A stretch of DNA of 64,000 nucleotides from Bacillus thuringiensis (GCF_022095615.2 NZ_CP155559.1:2849501-2913500), one strand, 5' to 3'. Positions 45,091-60,041 are shown, counted from the stretch's first letter. The notes: generated from the sequence alone by a model not told the origin. Numbers and translations: made by a program.

Positions 45091-45606
45091 TCACATTCTC
45101 CTTCTCTTTTGAAACTTACTAACTCCTTCTGTACTCCCAACATATTCAAAACCATTTTTCTTATAAAAATCATTCAACGTACGATTATGTCCCACACAAT
45201 CTAGCTTCAAAAACTCTTTGTCATGTTGTACATTCTCTTCTATCCACCGTAAAATCCATTTTCCAATTCCATTCCCCTTATACTTCTGGTTCACCGCAAA
45301 TCTATGAATATATAATGAATTAGAAACTTCCTCTTTACCAAAAATACGTTCATCCCATTCATTTTGTTTAGGAGATACCGTAACCGTACCAACAATTTCC
45401 TCTTCTTTCATTACAACATACGTATATTTCTCTTTTATGCCTTCTAATATTTCAGCCGTAGCCTCTCCGCCTAACAGATACTGCCACTGATCTACTTCTT
45501 TATATTGTAGCCACTGTGCTACTTCTTTTAATAGCGTAATAATACTATCGCTTTCCTCTTCAGTAGCAGTTCGAATTGTATATTCTTGAACTGTAGTTCT
45601 CTCCAT
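45091..45606 (-). CDS. GNAT acetyltransferase coupled to APH gene
   Basis: About 171 residues: TIRTATEEESDSIITLLKEVAQWL at the start, then YIHRFAVNQKYKGNGIGKWILRWIEE, with the acetyl-CoA loop KGNGIG, and LDCVGHNRTLNDFYKKNGFEYVG at the end. Acetylates an amine of unknown identity. It is the first gene of a two-gene unit with the phosphotransferase. AAGGAGAAC precedes the ATG. Confidence 0.87.
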   Translation of the reverse strand: MERTTVQEYTIRTATEEESDSIITLLKEVAQWLQYKEVDQWQYLLGGEATAEILEGIKEKYTYVVMKEEEIVGTVTVSPKQNEWDERIFGKEEVSNSLYIHRFAVNQKYKGNGIGKWILRWIEENVQHDKEFLKLDCVGHNRTLNDFYKKNGFEYVGSTEGVSKFQKRRRM

Positions 45607-45720
45607 ATTGCCGTTCTCCTTTCATATACTTACTTCTTTTACTAATTTTCGTTTTATACATTATATACCAAAATTAACCACTACACTTTCAAGATATATA
45701 TTTTACAGCTTGTATTCCAC

Positions 45721-45755
45721 AAAAAACCGTCTCACTACTAGTGAAACGGTTTTAA
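45721..45755 (-). terminator. Intrinsic terminator of the ferritin-like gene
   Basis: AAAACCGT and ACGGTTTT with inner TCACT/AGTGA arms form a hairpin directly after the stop of the minus-strand gene. Its loop core resembles that of the terminator at 46325-46361. Confidence 0.8.
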
Positions 45756-45767
45756 TTCCTTAAACAT

Positions 45768-46202
45768 TTACTTCGTCTTCACAAAATAATATAAAAACCA
45801 CACCGCATGATTTTGTTCATCAGCAGCTATTCTGCGTAATAACTCTTTCATATGCGCATCCGATGTCTCATCTGAAATTTCCAAATAAAAATCCACTGTC
45901 TTCTGTTCATCTTGTATTGCAAATTCTAATCCTTGTAAGTACGTATTCGGGCATTCTTCCGTAATTTGTGGTTTAGGCTGCTGACCTGTTAAATTTGTAT
46001 AGATTTGTACAAAATGATGAAAATGCTTTATTTCATCATTACGAATTTCAAGAATTTGATTTCGTTCTGCCGCATTTGGAGCCATGTTAGCTAATTTCGC
46101 ATAGCAATTTATAGCACTAAACTCTCCATTTATCGCTTTCTCAATATCACGAATCAGCTTATCATTTTGCCTATACCAATCATAATAATTTGAATTATCC
46201 AT
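45768..46202 (-). CDS. Ferritin-like/rubrerythrin-like protein
   Basis: About 144 residues in a four-helix bundle with two ExxH-type metal motifs: AINGEFSAINCYAKL followed by EIRNDEIKHFHHF, and FAIQDEQKTVDFYLEI followed by RRIAADEQNHAVWF. This is the ferritin-like diiron pattern, without the rubredoxin cysteines of true rubrerythrin. Possible roles are iron or peroxide handling, perhaps in spores. GGAGGGGATACG supports the ATG at 46202 over 46226. Confidence 0.83.
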   Translation of the reverse strand: MDNSNYYDWYRQNDKLIRDIEKAINGEFSAINCYAKLANMAPNAAERNQILEIRNDEIKHFHHFVQIYTNLTGQQPKPQITEECPNTYLQGLEFAIQDEQKTVDFYLEISDETSDAHMKELLRRIAADEQNHAVWFLYYFVKTK

Positions 46203-46324
46203 CGTATCCCCTCCATTATTTCGCATAACATTTTATGCAATTTAAAATAGTAGGAGCATGTATACAAAATGAACCACAAATGCGAACTCTTCATTTTCCT
46301 ATAGACTAATAATCATTTCACCAC

Positions 46325-46361
46325 AAAAAATAACGCTTCACTACGAGTGAAACGTTATTTT
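46325..46361 (-). terminator. Intrinsic terminator of the YhgE-type gene
   Basis: AAAATAACG and CGTTATTTT with inner TTCACT/AGTGAA arms, adjoining the minus-strand stop at 46364. Confidence 0.82.
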
Positions 46362-46363
46362 GT

Positions 46364-47545
46364 CTAAGCGTTTAATTCTGTTGTATGTTCCTTTATTATA
46401 CTACGTTTGAAAGCAGTCATTAAAATAATAACCATACTTACCGCACCAATCCAAACGAGCGCAGTAACAGGTGTACTCCAGCTTAACCCTTTTCCAAAGA
46501 AGAATATTTCTCTAAGTCCTTCAATCATAAATCGCATCGGCAACCATGTATACACCCAGTCTTGGTAAAATGGCGACAACATTTCCGGTGCTAATGATAA
46601 TAACGGTGCCCCAAAGAATAGTAAGAGAGCGAATAAACCGATCCCATTTAGTCCAACTAATGAAAGCACTGCAGAAATCATTAAGAAGAAACTAAAGGAT
46701 GTAATAGATAAAAACAGTGCCGTATCTGTGAAATTCGAAATGTTTAGTCCTACCATTCCGTCCGCAATCCATGTTAGTCCAAATCCGATTACAAGTGCCG
46801 CAATAGCCCCTGTTACGATTTGTTTTACTTTCAATATAAAGTTTTCTTTTCGTGAGCCAACTGGTATTTTACGAATTGCAATAAAGATGATTGCTGCGCT
46901 CGCTAAACTTGCAATCCATAACGGCTGGAATAAAGAAATTGGTGAGTTACCATTTGCACTATTTTTGCCGGTTTCATTCACATTTGTTACTTTCTTCGTA
47001 ATCGGTGTTACTACATTTGAAACTTGGTCTGCTGTTAAAGTAGCTCCTTTTGCTTTCAACCCTTCTAATAGTTGCGCGCGAACAGTATTGTTCACATTAT
47101 CAACGATCGCATTTAACATTTGTCCTGCCATAGTTGAAGCTGCTGTATTCATTCCTTGATTTATAAATATTTCTACCTCTGGCGAAGATGGCTGTTGTGT
47201 TCGTAACGATGCCTGCTTCGTACTAAAGTCTTTCGGAATGACTAACGCCGCGTAATACTCTTGATTATTTAAGCCTTTTTGCACGGATTCCTTATTTTTT
47301 ACTTCTATCCACTTTACCGCAGGTTCTTCCTCTGCTTTTGATGTCTTTTTCATATTATCAACAATCGTTTGCCCCATATTCATTTTCGGTTGATTCGGAA
47401 TTTCTACCCCTTGGTCCTCATTTACAATTGCGATTGGCAAGTTTTTCGGTTTAGGTTGAACAGTTGGAAATAATGTTAATGAAAAAATAAAAACTACAAG
47501 TAGTGCAATAACCGGTGATAACAATAAAAGTTTATTTTTAAACAT
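46364..47545 (-). CDS. YhgE/Pip-type ABC-2 membrane exporter
   Basis: About 393 residues. One N-terminal membrane helix is followed by an external domain of about 190 residues (LPIAIVNEDQGVEIP, YAALVIPKDFS) and then five to six C-terminal membrane segments ending near HTTELNA. This is the ABC-2/YhgE-Pip layout (shorter than classical YhgE). Such proteins export small molecules or surface material; the substrate is unknown. AAAGGAGGAG supports the ATG at 47545 rather than 47587. It is divergent from a TetR regulator that probably controls it. Confidence 0.85.
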   Translation of the reverse strand: MFKNKLLLLSPVIALLVVFIFSLTLFPTVQPKPKNLPIAIVNEDQGVEIPNQPKMNMGQTIVDNMKKTSKAEEEPAVKWIEVKNKESVQKGLNNQEYYAALVIPKDFSTKQASLRTQQPSSPEVEIFINQGMNTAASTMAGQMLNAIVDNVNNTVRAQLLEGLKAKGATLTADQVSNVVTPITKKVTNVNETGKNSANGNSPISLFQPLWIASLASAAIIFIAIRKIPVGSRKENFILKVKQIVTGAIAALVIGFGLTWIADGMVGLNISNFTDTALFLSITSFSFFLMISAVLSLVGLNGIGLFALLLFFGAPLLSLAPEMLSPFYQDWVYTWLPMRFMIEGLREIFFFGKGLSWSTPVTALVWIGAVSMVIILMTAFKRSIIKEHTTELNA

Positions 47546-47654
47546 TTTCTTTTCTCCTCCTTTAATTTGATTTATAATAACCAACAACGTGTTGTATATC
47601 TATATTTTGAATTATATGTTCGAGTTGAACCTTATACAATAATCAAAAATCGTG

Positions 47655-47690
47655 AATGTGTCGGTTATAAGACACATTTTTAAAATGTGT
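47655..47690. promoter_or_regulatory. Two overlapping palindromes, candidate TetR operator
   Basis: AATGTGTC (47655-47662) and GACACATT (47671-47678) form one inverted repeat with an 8-base spacer. ACACATTTT (47672-47680), one base, AAAATGTGT (47682-47690) form a second that shares its left arm. They lie between the divergent exporter and regulator genes, just before the regulator's ribosome site. Confidence 0.6.
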
Positions 47691-47716
47691 TGACTAACAT
47701 TAAGGAGGGATCTACT

Positions 47717-48334
47717 TTGCGTGATAGTAATTTAGATTTACGTGTTGTTCGTACGAAAACTGCCATACGAAATGCATTGGTGGAACTAATTGAAGAAAAA
47801 GGTTTTGACGCCATTACAGTGAAAGATATTACAACGAAAGCAAACATTAATCGCGGTACTTTCTATGCGCACTATCAAGATAAATTTGATTTAATGACGA
47901 AATGCCAAGAAGATATTATGTACGAGTTTTCTAAAATTGCCAAAAAGAAATTCCCGGAAGTCATTGCTGACCTTGGATCAAACCCTTCTCCAACAATGCC
48001 ATTTATACTTATCACTTCTATTCTTGAATTTCTAAATGAAAATAGTGCTTTTATTAAAGCTGTACTTAGCCCGAAAGGAGACTTGTCTTTCCAAACAAAA
48101 TTGAAGGATTTTATGTGGAAAACACTATTTGAAGATACGAATGGTGCTCTCATTAATAAAGAAAATTTACTTGTCCCAAGCCAATACTTAACTTCTTATA
48201 TGGCATCAGCTCATATAGGTGTCATCCAGCAATGGTTAAATAGTGGCCAAAAAGAAACACCTGAGGAAATTGCTCGTATTTTATCTACAATCGCAGTTCA
48301 TGGGCCTTTTTATGCGGCTGGTTTAAAGAAATGA
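47717..48334 (+). CDS. TetR/AcrR family regulator
   Basis: About 205 residues. The N-terminal helix-turn-helix has RTKTAIRNALVELIEEKGFDAITVKDITTKANINRGTFYAHYQDKFDL; the C-terminal part is the helical ligand domain of the TetR_C_7-like group. It probably represses the divergent YhgE-type exporter and itself. The frame opens at 47687, but AAGGAGG lies at the right distance from the TTG at 47717, which gives MRDSNLDLRVVRTK. Confidence 0.9.
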   Translation: MRDSNLDLRVVRTKTAIRNALVELIEEKGFDAITVKDITTKANINRGTFYAHYQDKFDLMTKCQEDIMYEFSKIAKKKFPEVIADLGSNPSPTMPFILITSILEFLNENSAFIKAVLSPKGDLSFQTKLKDFMWKTLFEDTNGALINKENLLVPSQYLTSYMASAHIGVIQQWLNSGQKETPEEIARILSTIAVHGPFYAAGLKK

Positions 48335-48395
48335 GCCCATATGCCTGGAAACATGTTTTGATCAATCTGAACATCAACAAATTTCCATATGAAAA

Positions 48396-48427
48396 AAGCT
48401 GTTGAAAGGTATTCCCTTCAACAGCTT
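48396..48427. terminator. Bidirectional intrinsic terminator
   Basis: AAGCTGTTGAA (48396-48406) pairs with TTCAACAGCTT (48417-48427); strong on the minus strand, where it is followed by six T residues. Ends the InhA gene. Confidence 0.85.
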
Positions 48428-48435
48428 CTCCATTA

Positions 48436-50823
48436 TTAACGATATAAACGAACTGCACCTGCAGAATTATCGTCTGCTTGTCCAACTACTTCAAATTTCA
48501 GTCCCAGCTTCGGTAATTTACGTCCTGCATCTGAGATTAAATCATTCATATACGATTTAGAATCATCAAACTTCGTTACACCTGGTAATCCTTTATAATC
48601 ATATGTTCCGCGTGTTGGAGATACAACTTTCCATGCTGGCGCTTGATTAAAGGAGAACGCAGCATCTGCAATTTGGAATCGTGTACTATTTTGAACAGTT
48701 GGTTTACCATTTAGTGTGCCAACAATTGCCTCTGGGTGAGAGTCAACAACTCCTAAGAAACCTTCTCCTGGATGCAGACCAACCCAATTATCTGTAAAGC
48801 TAGAGTCTGCATACCATACGACAAGACCTGTATTATATGGTACACCACTACTATATTTTAACGCTTGATCCGCACCAGCGTAGTTTCTCCACTCTAAATA
48901 GTAGTTATGTTTCTTCTTATCAAAACCGTTTGATACAACGAAACCATTTAATTTTAATTTCGCTTCGCCTTCTGCATCATCAGAGAACACAACATTTCCA
49001 TCTACTGTTAACGTAGCGTTATCAAGTGTAAAACCGTTCGGTGCTAAACCACCATCTGTAATGTATTCGAATGCTAGTTTTATTTTTTGACCTTTAAATG
49101 TGCTTAAGTCATATGACTTATCTACCCATTTACCATCCGTTGTATCTAGACCATTTTTCACATTCTTTTCACCAATGCGATCCACTAACGTTTTCTTACC
49201 ATCTTCTGTCACTGCATGTACTTCAAGGAAGTCATACTCCGTTTCAATTTCATACAATGTTTTGTAATCAAATTTCGCCTGTGTTGCATTTGTTAAATCA
49301 AATACTGGCGTTTCTAATGTTGTATGAAGGTTATCGCCTTTTGTACTATAGTAATATTTCTTACCGAATGCAGGCTGAATACCTTTTACATCTTTATCAG
49401 GTAAGTTAACGCGAATTAAACCAGGACGAGCTGATTTCGTTACACTTTGATCTAAGTACGTCGCCAGACCGATACCGCGATTTAATTTATCATAGTCAAC
49501 CTCTACAATATTTGCCCAGTTCCCACCCATGTTCTTTTGAAAATACTCTTTGTTTTGCGGAGAGAAACTCGGTGGCGTTGTACCTGCAATTTTGCCAGCC
49601 CAACTGCCGCCGCTCATAACTGACCAAGAGTTAATTGGCTCACCTGCTCCTGAGTACTTCGTATCATATTCATCTGGAAGGCCTAAATCATGACCAAATT
49701 CATGTGCGAATACACCAACTGCTCCATCTTCTGGTTCAATTGTGTAGTCGTATGCTGCCATTTTACCGCCCCAATTGTCAACCTTTGCTTTTGTTCCTTC
49801 AATTGGATATGGTGTTCCAAGGTTCCAGCGATGTGACCAAATTGCGTCATCACCTAGTCTACCACCGCCTCCATCTTGTCCAACTCCCGCGTGAATAACC
49901 ATTAAATGATCAATTAGACCATCTGGCTCGTTTTTATTGCCATCGCCATTATTGTCATATTGATCGTATTGGTCAAATTCAGATAAATCAATTCCACTTT
50001 CTACAGCTGCATTTAATGCCTCTTTCACAAAATCACGTGGTCCTTTTGGGCCTTTATTATCATGACCACCATCTCCTGCATCTGCCCCATAATCCGCTGC
50101 ATTACCAGGAACTGTTAACCACTTTGTTACTGTCCCATCGACTGTATAACTACCACCAGATTGCTCTTCATAATATTGTTTAAATGTTGGGACTTTTGAG
50201 CCATCAAAGAGTGTAAATGGCTCATCGCCAAATAACATTTTTTGATAATGTTCTGGATTAAAATCATTTGAATACATATAACCTGGTACTTGATCAATAT
50301 TGTTATGCTTAAAATCAGCAAACTCTACTAGCAATACTAGAACTTTATCTTTACGAACATCACCATTATATTGTTTTTGCTTCGCTGAAGTAGTTGGTAC
50401 TTTGCCGTTTAATCCCCCTTTAACCGGCGCTTCACCTACTACTGGACCACCAGCAGGCTGGTCAACTTTCTCTTTCGCATCTGCTTTTGCATCTTTAACT
50501 TTTTTCAAAAAGTCAAAAGCTTCTCTTGAGACACTATCCCCTGCTGCTGGTTCTTTTCCAGCATTTTCACCTTTTTTCTTCTCTACGTATTTTTCAACAG
50601 CTTTTAATGTGTCCTCTTTCGACGTAGATTCACTAATTACACCGCGTTTCTTGAGTGCATCTGCTAAACGATCCTCTTGAATTAAATTTTCATCAATTGG
50701 ACTTACAGTTCCTGTATGAGACGGCGTTGCCGCATAAACAGATTGACTACTAAATCCAAATGTGCAACTAAGCACAGCTGTCGCCGCAAGCGTAGACAGC
50801 ACCTTAAAAGGTTTTTTCTTCAT
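48436..50823 (-). CDS. inhA: Immune inhibitor A (M6) metalloprotease
   Basis: About 795 residues: Sec signal peptide ([25 protein letters not shown]), a propeptide, and a catalytic domain with HEFGH at 374-378 and the extended GLPDEYD at 381-387 (HExxHxxGxxDE zinc signature). C-terminal domains include the [10 protein letters not shown] stretch and a MAM/lectin-like beta region. The end [13 protein letters not shown] is typical. InhA proteases degrade host antimicrobial and matrix proteins and are exosporium- or medium-associated. The B. cereus group has three paralogues; context suggests the one often called InhA3, which I cannot confirm. A GGGAGGAATAGGG-like site precedes the ATG. Confidence 0.95.
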   Translation of the reverse strand: MKKKPFKVLSTLAATAVLSCTFGFSSQSVYAATPSHTGTVSPIDENLIQEDRLADALKKRGVISESTSKEDTLKAVEKYVEKKKGENAGKEPAAGDSVSREAFDFLKKVKDAKADAKEKVDQPAGGPVVGEAPVKGGLNGKVPTTSAKQKQYNGDVRKDKVLVLLVEFADFKHNNIDQVPGYMYSNDFNPEHYQKMLFGDEPFTLFDGSKVPTFKQYYEEQSGGSYTVDGTVTKWLTVPGNAADYGADAGDGGHDNKGPKGPRDFVKEALNAAVESGIDLSEFDQYDQYDNNGDGNKNEPDGLIDHLMVIHAGVGQDGGGGRLGDDAIWSHRWNLGTPYPIEGTKAKVDNWGGKMAAYDYTIEPEDGAVGVFAHEFGHDLGLPDEYDTKYSGAGEPINSWSVMSGGSWAGKIAGTTPPSFSPQNKEYFQKNMGGNWANIVEVDYDKLNRGIGLATYLDQSVTKSARPGLIRVNLPDKDVKGIQPAFGKKYYYSTKGDNLHTTLETPVFDLTNATQAKFDYKTLYEIETEYDFLEVHAVTEDGKKTLVDRIGEKNVKNGLDTTDGKWVDKSYDLSTFKGQKIKLAFEYITDGGLAPNGFTLDNATLTVDGNVVFSDDAEGEAKLKLNGFVVSNGFDKKKHNYYLEWRNYAGADQALKYSSGVPYNTGLVVWYADSSFTDNWVGLHPGEGFLGVVDSHPEAIVGTLNGKPTVQNSTRFQIADAAFSFNQAPAWKVVSPTRGTYDYKGLPGVTKFDDSKSYMNDLISDAGRKLPKLGLKFEVVGQADDNSAGAVRLYR

Positions 50824-50993
50824 CCCTATTCCTCCCCAATATTAAATACGTTATAACGTTTATATAATAATGAAAATTCAGATAACTTACAAGATGTTGT
50901 CTGAATTTGTAATATTTTTGAAAAGATTCTTTAGTTCGAATTGGTATACATTCTGATTCATCAATGTTCCAGGTGGTAATTGCTAGCTAAAAA

Positions 50994-51037
50994 AATAAAG
51001 AGATTAGTCACTAATTATAGTGATTAATCTCTTTATT
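50994..51037 (-). terminator. Intrinsic terminator of rph
   Basis: AATAAAGAGATTAGTCACT (50994-51012) pairs with AGTGATTAATCTCTTTATT (51019-51037), with one bulge. It lies just past the rph stop. Confidence 0.85.
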
Positions 51038-51049
51038 ATCTAAGCACAA

Positions 51050-53871
<2,822 letters not shown>

Positions 53872-53910
53872 AAAAAAATACACCTTCATTTATTGAAGGT
53901 GTATTTTTTT
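53872..53910. terminator. Strong bidirectional terminator of bclB
   Basis: AAAAAAATACACCTTC (53872-53887) pairs exactly with GAAGGTGTATTTTTTT (53895-53910), a 16-bp stem. Confidence 0.9.
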
Positions 53911-54024
53911 ATTTTTATCACTTTTAAATGGGTTATTACATTCGTTAATTTGATTCATAAATAATACATATTAAAATCTCTTTCGAGACTTGTATAAAGA
54001 TTAAAATAGTAACCTTAAATTCAT

Positions 54025-56168
<2,144 letters not shown>

Positions 56169-56957
56169 ATGCCTATCACAAATATTTATGATTTTATATC
56201 CAAGTATGGGCGTCCCCCTCATTTTCACAAAGACTTTCCCCTAATCTTATTTTGGAGCCAAAAAAGCGGCTGCACTTCACTTGTATATTGGTTCTTTTAT
56301 CACATTAATTTATTTAAAGAAGCGGTTAAATATAATCCATTTGTTCATCACTATGAATTTGATATTTATAAAAACTCCATACCTTATTTCACTGATTTAG
56401 CCAATGCATTACAAAAAAAAGAAAAAGACACCTATAAATTAGTAAGAAATCCCTTCAAAAGGGCCGTAAGCTCCTTTATTTCTCTGATTCCTGCTCCGTA
56501 TTACGAATCCACTGAATGGAAGCCCGTCCGTCGTTATCTTTATGGTGATGAATCCTGTAATAAAAAAATTTCCTTTAAACTTTACTTGTACTATTTAAAA
56601 GCACATGCACCGGATTTTGAGGGCGTAAATCCACACTTCACACCACAGTATATACAAGGAGAAGAAGAGTTTGTAACAAATTATATTTACCTGGAGAATC
56701 TCTCTACGGAACTTTCTAATTTAGAAGACAAATACGGATTAAAAAAATCTCCTCTAAATGGATTGATTAACTCGTGGCACCACCAAAACAAATTAGCAGT
56801 TTACAAGGGGATATATGCAGATGGGGATATTACTGATCCTTTATTCCCAAGACATCCCACCTACGATAGTTTTTATGATGAAGAAACAATTCAATTGGTC
56901 AAAGATATTTTCAAAGATGATTTCAAGACATATGAATACTCATTAAATCTAATTTAA
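56169..56957 (+). CDS. Sulfotransferase family protein
   Basis: About 262 residues. The 5'-phosphosulfate loop appears as FWSQKSGCTSLVYWF near residues 30-44, and the 3'-phosphate motif as KLVRNPFKRAVSSF near 96-109. This is the carbohydrate (sulfotransferase family 2/3) pattern that uses PAPS. The family is uncommon in Bacillus. Sulfation of a surface or spore glycan is a guess from the neighbouring bclB and glycosyltransferase. No PAPS synthesis genes are near. GGGAGG precedes the ATG, and a terminator follows. Confidence 0.82.
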   Translation: MPITNIYDFISKYGRPPHFHKDFPLILFWSQKSGCTSLVYWFFYHINLFKEAVKYNPFVHHYEFDIYKNSIPYFTDLANALQKKEKDTYKLVRNPFKRAVSSFISLIPAPYYESTEWKPVRRYLYGDESCNKKISFKLYLYYLKAHAPDFEGVNPHFTPQYIQGEEEFVTNYIYLENLSTELSNLEDKYGLKKSPLNGLINSWHHQNKLAVYKGIYADGDITDPLFPRHPTYDSFYDEETIQLVKDIFKDDFKTYEYSLNLI

Positions 56958-57520
56958 AAAGATAATAGATCATTAGAAACCTTTTCATATATGATAAAGA
57001 AACTTAAATCCAGCTAATTAAATTTCCTCATACAGCTCTTATAATAATTTAGGACACTGTGTAACAGTGTTCTTTTTTATGAAATTCTAATTTCGTCATT
57101 CATTAAAATCACTATATTTTTATAATACGTTTTATTTAATAACACTTTTATCTCTACTATTTATATATCATTAAATTGAAAATATCCAATTTTTTTGCTT
57201 TGCGACATAATATTTATTGATGCTGGAAAATCACCTAGCTTTTTATTATAAGAGCATTTTAATTAAACGTACAACCACTTTCTTATTTATAGCTTTTCTA
57301 TACCTTTATTTTTATATTATTAAACCCTGTAACTTATTTTCACTTTAATTATTAAACATGCATATATTATTTATAATAATTTTTTAAGAACATAACCCTT
57401 TCCTTATTAATTTTTATTTAACAATCAACTACATTTACCCTTTAATGGAATTTACTCATAGAAATCACTGGGTTTTAAATGAAATACATTAGTTAGTTTA
57501 TTCAATAGAGGATGATTATA
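56958..57520. other. AT-rich intergenic region
   Basis: About 560 very AT-rich bases. Apart from the terminator at 57051-57078, nothing was recognised. The promoter of the DUF1796 gene should lie near its end. Confidence 0.5.
57051..57078 (+). terminator. Intrinsic terminator of the sulfotransferase gene
   Basis: AGGACACTG (57051-57059) pairs with CAGTGTTCT (57065-57073) with one G-T pair, followed by five T residues. Confidence 0.8.
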
Positions 57521-58174
57521 TTGGAATTCAAAGAGTTACATGGATTATACGATGATGTTATTAGTTTAGGTGAAAACTGTTATACTGCCATCAATTTACA
57601 AAAATACAAGCTAAGGAAACATTCTGGTCCTCTAGATTGGTTTACGTCGCCAGATCTCTCTTCCATAAATGGTTTATTAAAAAATGATTTCATAGATTTT
57701 ATGGATTTAAATAATATGTATGCAATGGTAGATAAAAATATTGTTTTTAATGATGGAGTGATACAACCTGTATCCTCCCATATTGTAAAAGATATAAAAT
57801 ATAACATAACATCCTATCATGATTTCCCTGTTATCTCCAATAAAGAATGGTCTACCACATATCCTGAATTTAAGCAAAAATTAGATCGAAGAATTAATAA
57901 TTTTTATAAAATAATGGAAAAATCCCAATCTATTTTATTTGTTAGATGGGGTGGTAATCTCATTGAGACACTAGAATTACAGTCTATGTTATCAAGGATT
58001 GTTAGAAATAACTTTAAGATACTTCTACTCTCTCCAACAGGAGCAGAAAATGAAATCACCACATTAGAATGGGGTATCGATCACGTTTGTACACTTCAAG
58101 TTTCAAAGAATTATTTGAATAAAAGAACATGGTATATATTATTAAAAGATATACACCTAAATTCAAAAATATAA
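57521..58174 (+). CDS. DUF1796 putative cysteine peptidase
   Basis: About 217 residues with the DUF1796 hallmark SLGENCYTAINLQKYKLRKHSGPLDWF near residues 14-40; the Cys in GENC is the proposed nucleophile of a papain-like fold. FVRWGGNLIETLELQSML and LLSPTGAENEITTLEW follow. The family often sits in polysaccharide and surface-glycan loci, where it may act on a glycan or protein; no reaction is proven. The frame opens at ATG 57512, but that ATG is within the AGAGGATG site, so the TTG at 57521 is the likely start. Confidence 0.82.
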   Translation: MEFKELHGLYDDVISLGENCYTAINLQKYKLRKHSGPLDWFTSPDLSSINGLLKNDFIDFMDLNNMYAMVDKNIVFNDGVIQPVSSHIVKDIKYNITSYHDFPVISNKEWSTTYPEFKQKLDRRINNFYKIMEKSQSILFVRWGGNLIETLELQSMLSRIVRNNFKILLLSPTGAENEITTLEWGIDHVCTLQVSKNYLNKRTWYILLKDIHLNSKI

Positions 58175-58225
58175 ACATATAATCTCATTGAATGTGAACT
58201 ACATTAGCTTTCTCCTCTTCGCTAC

Positions 58226-58357
58226 TCACATACAATTCATCCCTAATCCAACTACACGTTCTACTTCTTTCTGCGTGATTTCTTTTTCATATTTAGTCAA
58301 AATAGACACGTAATTGGCATAGAAATCGTACACGATTTGATGTGGTATATTTTGCAT
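58226..58357 (-). CDS. Possible small protein of 43 residues
   Basis: Minus-strand frame MQNIPHQIVYDFYANYVSIL, then TKYEKEITQKEVERVVGLG, ending at a TGA (58226-58228). GGTGGGAG lies just before the ATG. The sequence is mixed and helical, unlike spacer DNA, but I do not recognise it. It could be a real small gene or the start of a truncated one. Confidence 0.5.
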   Translation of the reverse strand: MQNIPHQIVYDFYANYVSILTKYEKEITQKEVERVVGLGMNCM

Positions 58358-58510
58358 TATCTCCCACCTACCGCTAGACTATCGTCTTTCACACGCTTGA
58401 ACTTCCTTCGGATAATACATTAAAAAGTCCGGTTTCAAGTAAAGATAACAAAAAACCCCAAATTGAATAAATAAAATGTTTTCGGCCTATTATCTTTCAT
58501 GTCATTCCTC

Positions 58511-59290
58511 TCATGTAAATTTATTCTTTGTTAAAAATACTGCTTGATACTCTGGATTTAAGCGAAGGTCTTGCGTATGCTCTGCAGTTCCTATAAATTT
58601 CTCCTCCAGTTCTTCTAAACTTGTTCCATAAAAAGATGTTAAAGCACTCCAACGTTTAGATAAGGTTGGAGCAATTTGTAACCTTCGCCTTTTCATTTGA
58701 TCGTTCCATGGACTAAAATAGAATTTCAAAACAAAAGCCGGTGAAGGATACAACTGGAATGAATACGCTGATGAATGTCTCCCTGGCGTATATTCCCCGC
58801 TTTTATAATCGTGGATCAACCTCCAACTTTTTCCGGGATGTGGATTGTGTGGAAAATAACCATGAGATCTTTGTTCTACCAATGGAATAGAGTATCTTGG
58901 ATTACGATATTCATAATTTAAAGGATCGACCATTAAGATCATTCGAATTGCATACATCCTCTTTTTTAATTCATCTAGCGAATTAAAAAATTCAGTTTTA
59001 TTTGGATAACAAAGAAATTCGGTAGTATTTAAAGTCATTTTCCACCCCGTCACTTCACTTTCAATATCCATAACTTCATTATCCACTTGTTCCGCGTCGA
59101 ACTCTGGTACTCTTGAATTCCTCACTTCCCAGTTCGGTGCGAATATTCTACACATCTCCACTGATCGATCTGTAGAACCCCTATTTATTAAAATACCATG
59201 ATCAAAAATTTGTTTATGATGCATTAACCACCAAGGTAGTAAATATTCTTCATTATAAAAGTGCGAGATTAATGTAGTGATAATCAACAC
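58511..59290 (-). CDS. Glycosyltransferase-like protein (GT2/GT92 type)
   Basis: About 259 residues starting with LISHFYNEEYLLPWWLMHHKQIFDHGILINRGSTDRS, the Glyco_tranf_2_4 / GT92-like N-terminus that binds the nucleotide sugar; a later HPGKSWRLIHDYKSG stretch may be the acceptor region. It probably adds a sugar to a surface glycan. The start is unclear: GTG at 59290 and TTG at 59287 lie too close to the TAAGGGG site, which would better suit ATT or ATC a few codons on. It is convergent with DUF1796. Confidence 0.75.
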   Translation of the reverse strand: MLIITTLISHFYNEEYLLPWWLMHHKQIFDHGILINRGSTDRSVEMCRIFAPNWEVRNSRVPEFDAEQVDNEVMDIESEVTGWKMTLNTTEFLCYPNKTEFFNSLDELKKRMYAIRMILMVDPLNYEYRNPRYSIPLVEQRSHGYFPHNPHPGKSWRLIHDYKSGEYTPGRHSSAYSFQLYPSPAFVLKFYFSPWNDQMKRRRLQIAPTLSKRWSALTSFYGTSLEELEEKFIGTAEHTQDLRLNPEYQAVFLTKNKFT

Positions 59291-59699
59291 CCCTTAGTTG
59301 TTTTAATATCCCACGCTACTCCCTATCCTCATATCATTTATAAGCATTTTTTATGTCCACTATGAAACAATATTAGACATAAAAATAATTATTTTTTAGT
59401 TATAAAAATGGTAATAACACCATACGGTATTATTGCAGATTATTTTCCAAAGGATGTCATACAACTTCCTTTTTTGGGTAACCATATTTGGTTCCTTTTT
59501 TCTTTGTACATTATTATTTAGTTTATTACATTACGATTGTCTAATATTTTTATGCAACGTTAGAGAACGTCTATTATCAAATATTTTTACTTCAATAATG
59601 GTTCTTAGATTTTATATAAAAATGGTAAAGAAAAACATCTAAAGATTCACTGTAATTATAATACTCTCATTTCATGGTCTTATATCTGTGCAGCAGGCT
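59291..59699. other. AT-rich intergenic region
   Basis: About 400 bases between the glycosyltransferase start and the YolD-like stop. A 69-residue plus-strand frame at 59433 has no ribosome site. Nothing recognised. Confidence 0.5.
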
Positions 59700-60041
59700 T
59701 TAATCAATCTCAATTACATCACCAAACTTAAACATTCTTTGATTATGAAAAGCATCGGTACAAATAATTGTCTCATTTAATGGATTTATATCATGTACTG
59801 TTATGTAATTTTTATATAGATAGCCGTCTTTATAATATGTAAGTAAAACCTCTTCCTCACCTAAATATGAAAGTAACAGCTTATTTTCAATCCTCTCTTT
59901 TGCATCTTGCGTTAAGGTTGGACGAGGAACTTTTGTTTGCTCCTGCATCATTTCTTTAATACAGGCGAACTGCTCCGGCATACTAGCAAACGGTTGCCAC
60001 TTTACCATTCCTCTTCCTTTTGGCATATTCGCATTCCTCAC
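59700..60041 (-). CDS. YolD-like protein
   Basis: About 113 residues: GRGMVKWQPFASMPEQFACIKEMM near the start, then EVLLTYYKDGYLYKNYITVHDINPLNETIICTD, the YolD domain. YolD proteins accompany UvrX/YqjW-type Y-family polymerases, and a UmuD-like accessory role has been proposed. The GTG start at 60041 overlaps the polymerase stop as GTGA, with AGGAGG upstream, so the pair is translationally coupled and shares SOS control. Confidence 0.88.
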   Translation of the reverse strand: MRNANMPKGRGMVKWQPFASMPEQFACIKEMMQEQTKVPRPTLTQDAKERIENKLLLSYLGEEEVLLTYYKDGYLYKNYITVHDINPLNETIICTDAFHNQRMFKFGDVIEID

